In this document: piece by piece, positions 1-5,530 of the stretch | Layout: every line of letters begins with the position of its first letter | How positions within the stretch are numbered: the stretch's first letter is position 1 | Origin: CF-118 sp035689345 | GTDB lineage: Bacteria > Chloroflexota > Dormibacteria > Dormibacterales > Dormibacteraceae | NCBI GenBank assembly: GCA_035689345.1 | Contig: DASSLR010000016.1 | Span: forward strand, 1 to 14,368 | DNA: 14,368 nucleotides | Direction of reading: 5' to 3' | Translations under genes and position numbers: made by a program | Notes under the pieces: generated by a model | What the model was told of the DNA's origin: nothing | Database searches by the model: none | Seen by the model: the letters and a program-made list of their open reading frames with translations, nothing else

Positions 1-1442
1 AAACGCTCGAAGACGCGCTCGCGCTGGTTCTTGGGGATGCCGATGCCGTTGTCCTCGACCCGCAGCACGACCTTGTGGCCGTTGCTGGACATGCGCACGG
101 CCACGTCAGGCGTGCGCCGCGTATAGGTCAGCGCGTTGTTGAGCAGGTTGTCGAGCACGCGGCCGAGCTCGTCGCCGTTGCCTTCGACGGTCACCGGCTC
201 CGCGGGCAGCTCGGTGTGCACCTCTGCCGAGAGCAGCTCAGCTCGCGCATTCACGCGGTGCACCGCGTCCTTCACGACTCGGCGCAGGTCCAGCATCACC
301 CTTTCCGCGGGCGGCGTGTCCAGCTGCAGACGCGATGCCTCGAGCAGGTCGCCGACGATCTTGTCGAGCTCGATGGTCTTGGCGTTGAGCACCGAGATCG
401 GCGTCTCCCACGCCGGCGGTGGCGGTCCGAGAGAGCCCTCGCCCAGCATCGCCAGGTAGCCGTTGAGGACGGTGATGGGCGTGCGCAGCTCGTGCGCGGC
501 CATGTTGAGGAACTCGCTCTTCGCCTGATTCGCGGCGTTGGCGAGCTCGTACATGCGTCGCGTGCTCTCCTCCCGCTCCCGTGCCTCGACATAAGCGGAG
601 AGAACGAACGACGAAAGCGCGACGAAGACGTTGAAGACCTGCAGCGTGATCATCTTCTGCAGCAGGCCTTCGCCGGCGAACGGTCCAGTGCCCTGAACCG
701 CCGACGCGACAGCCAGGCCCGACGCGATCAGCGCGGCCGGCGTCGCGCCCCTCAGGCGAAAGCGCCACGCCGCGACCATGATCAGCGGGAAGACCATGTA
801 CTCGAGCCGCAGCGGCGACTCGAAAAGCGCGTAGGTCACGACCGCGATGCCGACGAGCAGGATCGTCAGCTGCGCGCCGGTCGTAAACGTGAGCAGCGGC
901 GCGGTCGGACGGGGGAGCAGGCTGAGGAGGAACGGCGCGACGAGCAGCACGCCCATCGCGTCGCCGGTCCACCACACCGCCCATGCGGGCCAGAAACTGG
1001 ACACGGATATGGTGCCCGACAGCAGCAGCACCGACGTGCCGATGGTCGCGCTGAGCGTCATGGCCACCAGCGCGCCCAGCACGATGATGGCCGCGGCGTC
1101 GCGCAGCCGGTCCAGCTCGCGCCGGAAGCCGATGCGCTCCAGCAGCTCGGCCGCCGCCATGGGCGCAAGCGTGTTGCCGGCGGCGATCACGATCGCGCCG
1201 ATGGGCGACGGGCCGATGGGCAGGTTCACGGCCAGGGCCGCGAGGAAGACACCGATCGCCATGGGCCGGCCGAAGACCAGGATCGACGCCAGGGCGATTC
1301 CGGTGGGCGGCCAGATCGGCGTCACCTGGCCGTGCACGAGGGCAAGCGAGAGGCTCAGCCTGGCCGCCAGCCAGTAGACGAACGCCACCAGGACGAGCCG
1401 AAGGACAGTCGCGCGGGCCGGAACAATGGCGTGCCCCCGCAC
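1..1442 (-). CDS. MASE1-domain sensor histidine kinase (3' end cut by window edge)
   Basis: Membrane-bound two-component sensor kinase. I translated the minus strand from GTG at 1442; the frame stays open to base 1, giving 480 residues with no stop, so the C-terminus lies outside the window. Residues about 10-285 are hydrophobic and carry the MASE1 signature PIWPPTGIALA (42-52), a multi-helix input domain. HisKA follows, with the H-box MAAHELRTP and phospho-acceptor His317. HATPase_c has its N-box at 431-440 (DNLLNNALTY) and G1 box DNGIGIP (464-470); the G2 box is beyond the edge. The start is supported by AAGGAG 8 bases upstream. The gene is divergent from the amidase. No response regulator is visible, so the partner must be outside or unlinked. 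The ligand is unknown. Domain call is secure; any link to the pyrimidine genes is only proximity. Confidence 0.93.
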   Translation of the reverse strand, partial: MRGHAIVPARATVLRLVLVAFVYWLAARLSLSLALVHGQVTPIWPPTGIALASILVFGRPMAIGVFLAALAVNLPIGPSPIGAIVIAAGNTLAPMAAAELLERIGFRRELDRLRDAAAIIVLGALVAMTLSATIGTSVLLLSGTISVSSFWPAWAVWWTGDAMGVLLVAPFLLSLLPRPTAPLLTFTTGAQLTILLVGIAVVTYALFESPLRLEYMVFPLIMVAAWRFRLRGATPAALIASGLAVASAVQGTGPFAGEGLLQKMITLQVFNVFVALSSFVLSAYVEAREREESTRRMYELANAANQAKSEFLNMAAHELRTPITVLNGYLAMLGEGSLGPPPPAWETPISVLNAKTIELDKIVGDLLEASRLQLDTPPAERVMLDLRRVVKDAVHRVNARAELLSAEVHTELPAEPVTVEGNGDELGRVLDNLLNNALTYTRRTPDVAVRMSSNGHKVVLRVEDNGIGIPKNQRERVFER

Positions 1443-1450
1443 TCCGATCG

Positions 1451-1456
1451 CTCCTT
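1451..1456 (-). promoter_or_regulatory. Shine-Dalgarno of the histidine kinase
   Basis: AAGGAG on the minus strand, 8 bases before GTG 1442. It is the clearest ribosome-binding site in the window and decides the kinase start. Most of the metabolic genes here lack one. Confidence 0.75.
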
Positions 1457-1502
1457 GGGTGTGAATAAGTACAAACGATTTAACGACTAGACTCAGTCGC
1501 TA
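1457..1502. promoter_or_regulatory. Divergent promoter region, kinase / amidase
   Basis: A relatively AT-rich stretch between the divergent kinase and amidase genes. On the plus strand TAGACT (1488-1493) lies 9 bases before the TTG start of the amidase and could be the -10 box of a leaderless transcript. On the minus strand TTAAAT and TACTTA are possible -10 boxes for the kinase, but I see no convincing -35 box for either direction. No operator is evident. Confidence 0.45.
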
Positions 1503-2792
1503 TTGCGAGTTAAGGAACTTGCCTGGCTGGAAGTTGCTGAGATCGTATCGCGCTCCCGCTCGGGTGAACTCGACCCGCAGTCCGTGGTGCGGGCCCACCT
1601 TGAGGCCATCGATCGCCTCGATCCGAAGATCCACGCCTACGTCTACGTGGACCGGGAGGCACGCTCGAGCAGTGGGGTGACGCTCGCCGTCAAGGACAGC
1701 CAGCCCGTGGCGGGCATGCCATGGACGTACGCGACGCCCTCGTGGAAGGATCGCATCGCCGACGCCGATGCGGTGCCGGTGGCGCGCGCGCGCCGGCGCG
1801 GCATGGCCGTGCTGGGCAAGACGAACCTGCCGGAGCTGGCGGCTGCCATCGGCACGACCAACACCCTCTTCCCCGCCACCAACAACCCGTGGCGCGAGGG
1901 CATCACGCCCGGTGGCTCCAGTGGCGGAAGCGCCGCCGCCGTCGCCGCAGGAATGGCGACCGTAGCGCTGGGCGAGGACATGGGCGGTTCGGTGCGCATC
2001 CCGGCGTCGTGCTGCGGCGTGGTCGGATTGCGGCCCACGCCCGACCGCATTCCCTGCGAGATGGTCGACGCCGCAGGCCTTTCTTCGCGCGGCGCGCTGG
2101 GCCGCACCGTCGCGGACGTTCGCTACCTGTACGCGGTCGCGAGCGCGACCGAACCTCCGCGGTCCTCGACCGCGAAGCGGTTGCTGCGAATCGGGATGGC
2201 CCTCGACAGCTCCCTCGGCGCGGATCCCGCGTGCCAGGCCGCCGCTTCGCGCGCGGCAGAAGCGCTTCGCCAGGCCGGCCACACCGTCGAGCCGATCGCA
2301 TGGGATCCCGAGCCGGTCGCCGCGGGCTACGCGGTCGTGCGGCGCGCCAGCATGGCATCGTTCCCCGCCGACCTTTCGACCTTCGGACCGGGCATCCGTC
2401 AGCTGGCCGAGCAGGGCAAGTCGCTGACCGCCATGGATTACTTCCACGCGTTCGACTCCGCGACCGAGGCGGCCAATCGCGCCGTCAATGCGCAGCTGCA
2501 CGCGAAGTACGACTTTCTCCTCACACCGACGCTAGGCATGCTGCCGATGACGATCGAGAAGGTGCCGCCGTTTCTCGGTGACGAGTGGCGGCGCTACATC
2601 CAGTTCGTCCTGCCGGTGAGCTTCGCCAAAGTGCCGGCGGTGTCGATGCCGGCCGGACTCCACGATGGATTGCCGGTCGGGGTCCAGCTGGTCGGACAGT
2701 TCGGCGAGGAGTACGCGCTTCTGGATTTCGCGGAGCAGCTCGAGGCGATGCCGGAATTCGGATTCCAGCGACCACCGGGGATGGACCGATGA
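1503..2792 (+). CDS. Amidase-signature family hydrolase, candidate ureidomalonase
   Basis: Cytoplasmic amide hydrolase of 429 residues using the Ser-cisSer-Lys mechanism. The triad is visible: Lys64 in LAVKD, cis-Ser139 in GGSSGGS (137-143), and nucleophile Ser163 in GGSVRIPAS (161-169). The 24-residue gap between the serines is normal for the family. TTG 1503 is the only start codon after the in-frame stop at 1488, and the N-terminus aligns with normal family starts. No Shine-Dalgarno is seen. The stop overlaps the start of the next gene by four bases (ATGA), so the two are translationally coupled. Next to a barbiturase-family enzyme the best guess is hydrolysis of ureidomalonate to urea and malonate. 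Family members acting on biuret, allophanate, malonamate or unrelated amides look similar, so the substrate is inferred from context only. Confidence 0.9.
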   Translation: MRVKELAWLEVAEIVSRSRSGELDPQSVVRAHLEAIDRLDPKIHAYVYVDREARSSSGVTLAVKDSQPVAGMPWTYATPSWKDRIADADAVPVARARRRGMAVLGKTNLPELAAAIGTTNTLFPATNNPWREGITPGGSSGGSAAAVAAGMATVALGEDMGGSVRIPASCCGVVGLRPTPDRIPCEMVDAAGLSSRGALGRTVADVRYLYAVASATEPPRSSTAKRLLRIGMALDSSLGADPACQAAASRAAEALRQAGHTVEPIAWDPEPVAAGYAVVRRASMASFPADLSTFGPGIRQLAEQGKSLTAMDYFHAFDSATEAANRAVNAQLHAKYDFLLTPTLGMLPMTIEKVPPFLGDEWRRYIQFVLPVSFAKVPAVSMPAGLHDGLPVGVQLVGQFGEEYALLDFAEQLEAMPEFGFQRPPGMDR

Positions 2793-3925
2793 AAGCGCAG
2801 AAGGTCGACATGTTCGTGTGCCCGATGGCGACGCCGGCGGACACGTCCGGTCTGCAGAAGCTCGCCGACAGCGGAAAGATCAGACCCGACACGCTGGTTG
2901 CGCTCGTCGGCAAGACCGAGGGCACCGGCCAGCACGACGACTGGGGCCGCGTGTGGGCGGACGTGGCGCTGCGCGAGTGGACGGCGAAGTTCGCCGACAT
3001 CCCGGTGGGCGAGGTGGCGCAGCGCGTGATCTTCGTGCTGTCAGGTGGCTGCCCCGGCGTGATCACGCCGCACATCTGCGCGGTGACCCGCGAGATGGTC
3101 GAGGTCTCGCGACCGTCCGACCGGAAGCGACTCGTCGTAGGCCGTGCGGGCTCAGAGCCGATGGCTCCCGAAGAGGTTGGTCGCATGGGCCAGATCCACA
3201 AGGTGGCCGAGGCCACGCGCCGCGCGATGGCCGACGCGGGCATCACGAATCCGCGCGACGTGCACCTCGTGATGGTCAAGGTCCCTGGCCTGACGGTGGC
3301 GACCATTCGCGACGCCGAGTCGCGCGGCGAGACGGTGGTTTCGCACGACCTCACGTTCGGGCCGGAAGGCGCCGGCTCTTACGCGAACGACGCCGCCGCG
3401 CTGGGCGTGGCCCTGGCCCTGGGCGAGGTGGAGGCGTCGGCGCTTTCCGACCACGCCGTGCGCCGCAACTGGGACCTTTACTCGGAGGTCGCGATGACCT
3501 CATCCGGCGGCGAGAAGCGGCACGGCGAGGTCGCGGTCTTCGGCAACGCGGCGGGTTCGCAGAGCGAGCTCCAGATCGGGCACTCGGTGACGAAGGACTT
3601 CATCGACGCTGAAGGCGTGCGCAGCGCCTTGCGGTCCGCCGGGCTCAAGTTCAACGGCGGGCTGCCCGACGAAGACGACCTTGCGCAGCGCCTCGTGCAC
3701 GTGTTCGCGAAGTCGGTCATTCCCGGCAGCGACCAGGTGCGCGGCAACCGCATCACGCTGCTCGACGACGTGGACGCGTATCAGATCGGCAAGGCGCTCG
3801 GGGGCATGCTCATAGCGTCGGTCACCGGCCGGACGACGAACTACGTCAGCGGCGGCGAGCGGAACTCACACCAGGGACCGCCGGGCGGCAACATCGTCGC
3901 GGCCGTCGTGCGTTCAGAGACTTAG
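2789..3925 (+). CDS. Ring-opening amidohydrolase, barbiturase / cyanuric acid hydrolase family
   Basis: Hydrolyses a cyclic ureide or imide ring: barbiturate to ureidomalonate (barbiturase) or cyanurate to carboxybiuret (AtzD/TrzD). The 378 residues have the family's usual length and its three-repeat fold with three Ser-Lys pairs: Lys42 (GKTEG) with Ser85 (SGGCPG), Lys164 (VMVKVPG) with Ser238/239 (SSGGE), and Lys308 (FAKSVIPGS) with Ser354 (SGGERNSH). The third repeat ends in ERNSHQGPPGG (357-367), the family's metal-site motif. ATG 2789 is chosen over the in-frame upstream codon at 2585 because it overlaps the amidase stop as ATGA and the family starts here. The family is certain. I cannot separate barbiturase from cyanurate hydrolase by eye; the neighbouring permease, malonyl-CoA synthetase and molybdenum hydroxylase favour barbiturase. 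Its last 12 bases overlap the convergent membrane-protein gene. Confidence 0.94.
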   Translation: MKAQKVDMFVCPMATPADTSGLQKLADSGKIRPDTLVALVGKTEGTGQHDDWGRVWADVALREWTAKFADIPVGEVAQRVIFVLSGGCPGVITPHICAVTREMVEVSRPSDRKRLVVGRAGSEPMAPEEVGRMGQIHKVAEATRRAMADAGITNPRDVHLVMVKVPGLTVATIRDAESRGETVVSHDLTFGPEGAGSYANDAAALGVALALGEVEASALSDHAVRRNWDLYSEVAMTSSGGEKRHGEVAVFGNAAGSQSELQIGHSVTKDFIDAEGVRSALRSAGLKFNGGLPDEDDLAQRLVHVFAKSVIPGSDQVRGNRITLLDDVDAYQIGKALGGMLIASVTGRTTNYVSGGERNSHQGPPGGNIVAAVVRSET

Positions 3926-4201
3926 CCCCGAGATCACGAGCGCGGCGAAGGTCACCACCACACAGAGAGGTATCCATCTCCACAGCGAGATGCGCTTGCC
4001 GAATTGGCCCCATTGCGTGGACACGAGCGCGGCGAGGATGACGAGCATCGGAAAGACGACGAGCGGCCAGCCTCCTCCCGGTAGCACGTAGGTCGGTCCG
4101 GGCCCGCTGTGTAGCGCAAAGAAGATCGCTTCGGCGACCCCGTAGCCGGCCGCGAGCGAGAACCAGACGTAGAAGAACCCTCTGACGGCTCCCCAGATCA
4201 T
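3914..4201 (-). CDS. Small three-helix membrane protein, unknown function
   Basis: A 95-residue protein I do not recognise. It has three hydrophobic segments, about residues 9-31, 46-65 and 76-95, and ends inside the last one. There is no cysteine pair or catalytic motif; a short GPGPTYVLPGGGW loop (33-45) precedes the second helix. It looks real rather than a shadow: its ATG overlaps the stop of the luciferase-like oxidoreductase as ATGA, and its composition is that of a membrane protein. Its stop lies within the convergent ring-opening hydrolase gene, a 12-base tail-to-tail overlap. It may anchor or assist the oxidoreductase, but nothing in the sequence shows that. Confidence 0.72.
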   Translation of the reverse strand: MIWGAVRGFFYVWFSLAAGYGVAEAIFFALHSGPGPTYVLPGGGWPLVVFPMLVILAALVSTQWGQFGKRISLWRWIPLCVVVTFAALVISGLSL

Positions 4202-5127
4202 TGCTTGAGGGCGGGAATCACGCTGGACGCGAGCACTCTAATCGCTTCTTCCGGATCCGGCCCCAGGGGCGGGCCGAACGAGATGTGGCGTGCCCCGTCG
4301 GCGATCAGCTGCGCGCACGCGCTCGCCACATCCTCCGGTCCGCCGGCGACGCCCAGGGCGAGCCCTTTGTCAGGAACCGGGAAGCCCTCGAAGTCGATGG
4401 GCCGAAGACCCACCCGCGCCAGCAGATCTGGCGAGAAGCTCGGGCCGTAGTAGGCGAGCTTCTCCGCCAGCACGCGCCGGCCGCGTTCTGCGTCGTTGGA
4501 GATGGAGCACCAGATGCACGCGGCCACGTCGATGGATTGCGGGTTGCGTTTGGCCATCGCCGCACCCTCCGCGATCTGGGCCGCGGCGACGCGGTAGTGC
4601 GTGGGCGGAAACAGCAGGGGCAGCGCGCCGTCGGCGACGCGCCCGGCCATGCGCAGCATCCGCGGGCCCATCGCGCCCACGTAGATGGGCAGCCGCGTGA
4701 TCGGGATCTTCATCGACCCGTCGATCTCCCACGGCGAGCCGCCGGCGAGCAGCCACTGGATGTCCCTGATCGCCCTCTCGGTCCGGACCACCGGTGGGTC
4801 GAAGGAGAGGCGGGCCCACTCCAGGAAGCGATCCGCGCCCGCGCCGATCCCGAGCAGCGCGCGGCCCTCGCTGAGCTCGGCGACCGAGATCGCGGCCATC
4901 GCGATCTCGGACGCGTGCATGGAGACCGGGTTGTAAACGCCGACACCGAGCTTGATCCGGCTGGTCGCGCGCGCGGCGGCCGTGATCAGCACCGTGCCGG
5001 AGTAGAAGAACAGGTCGTTCGAGACCCAGATCTGGTCGAACCCGCTCTCCTCGGCGAGCGCGGCCAGGCGCGCGAACTGCGCGGGAGGCACGTCGTTGTT
5101 GAACCGGACGCTGAATCTCAGGTCCAC
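4198..5127 (-). CDS. Luciferase-like (LLM) F420-type oxidoreductase
   Basis: A 309-residue TIM-barrel flavin- or deazaflavin-dependent oxidoreductase of the bacterial luciferase superfamily. Visible family features are the N-terminal strand RFSVRFNND, LAEESGFDQIWVSND (26-40), the region TSRIKLGVGVYNP, and the glycine-rich LGIGAGADRFL before LPIYVGAMGP. Length and motifs match the F420-dependent, methylene-tetrahydromethanopterin reductase-like branch better than the longer FMN-dependent pyrimidine oxygenase RutA. GTG 5127 starts right after TATCCA plus 6 bases with no Shine-Dalgarno, consistent with a leaderless message. It overlaps the small membrane-protein gene by four bases. The substrate is unknown. 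Its presence with a RidA protein and an NCS2 permease recalls the rut genes, but the resemblance is only at superfamily level. Confidence 0.88.
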   Translation of the reverse strand: MDLRFSVRFNNDVPPAQFARLAALAEESGFDQIWVSNDLFFYSGTVLITAAARATSRIKLGVGVYNPVSMHASEIAMAAISVAELSEGRALLGIGAGADRFLEWARLSFDPPVVRTERAIRDIQWLLAGGSPWEIDGSMKIPITRLPIYVGAMGPRMLRMAGRVADGALPLLFPPTHYRVAAAQIAEGAAMAKRNPQSIDVAACIWCSISNDAERGRRVLAEKLAYYGPSFSPDLLARVGLRPIDFEGFPVPDKGLALGVAGGPEDVASACAQLIADGARHISFGPPLGPDPEEAIRVLASSVIPALKQ

Positions 5128-5133
5128 GAACGG

Positions 5134-5143
5134 TGGATAGTGT
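5134..5143. promoter_or_regulatory. Overlapping divergent -10 boxes, LLM gene / RidA gene
   Basis: The two starts are separated by 22 bases. On the plus strand TAGTGT (5138-5143) stands 6 bases before ATG 5150. On the minus strand TATCCA (5139-5134) stands 6 bases before GTG 5127. The boxes share two bases, and neither gene has a Shine-Dalgarno, so both messages would begin at or next to the start codon. No clear -35 box was found on either side. Confidence 0.5.
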
Positions 5144-5149
5144 TGCTCA

Positions 5150-5530
5150 ATGACCCTTGGGTACCGCCATTACCGCGACGGCCGCGGCTGGGAGCGGAAG
5201 GCCGGCTACTCGCGGGCCGTGCGACGCGGGCCACGCATCTACGTCAGCGGAACGACGGCCGCGGACGACTCAGGCGACACCTACAAGCAGACTCTGCAGG
5301 CACTCGAGCACGCGCTGGCGGCGGTGACGGAGCTCGGCGGCACGAAGCTGGACGTCGTGCGGACGCGGGTCATGCTCGCGCCCGACGCCGACTGGGAGGC
5401 CGCGGCCCGCGCGCACGTTCAGCTGCTCGGCAGCGTCGCGCCGGCGAACACGATGGTCTACGTCGGCGGCCTGATCGGCGACGGCTACCTGGTCGAGGTG
5501 GAGGTCGAGGCCGAGGTCGAGAGCTCGTAG
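5150..5530 (+). CDS. RidA / YjgF-family protein lacking the conserved arginine
   Basis: A 126-residue member of the Rid family, small trimeric proteins that in the best-known branch hydrolyse reactive enamines/imines. Family landmarks are YVSGTTA (31-37), the helix TYKQTLQALEHALAAVTELGG (44-64, read as the usual amphipathic helix), the strand VVRTRVMLAPDADW, and the C-terminal YLVEVEVEA. At the position of the catalytic-site arginine (PAR in E. coli RidA, Arg105) this protein has Asn100 in PANT, as in Rid groups that lack imine deaminase activity. The C-terminus is extended by a repetitive VE-rich tail encoded by a hexanucleotide repeat that overlaps the convergent hydroxylase large-subunit gene by 46 bases. 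Expression is probably leaderless. The role in the cluster is unknown; clearing a reactive intermediate is only a guess. Confidence 0.88.
   Translation: MTLGYRHYRDGRGWERKAGYSRAVRRGPRIYVSGTTAADDSGDTYKQTLQALEHALAAVTELGGTKLDVVRTRVMLAPDADWEAAARAHVQLLGSVAPANTMVYVGGLIGDGYLVEVEVEAEVESS

Noticed and set aside
75..1490. Long plus-strand open frame (471 codons) over the kinase
   Set aside because: Composition is extreme Arg/His/Gln with no family motifs, and the opposite strand carries clear MASE1, HisKA and HATPase motifs. It is an antisense shadow of GC-rich coding DNA.
2585..2788. N-terminal extension of the ring-opening hydrolase from an in-frame codon at 2585
   Set aside because: The extra 68 residues lie inside the amidase gene in another frame, have shadow-like composition, and exceed the family's usual length. 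The ATGA overlap at 2789 is the better start.
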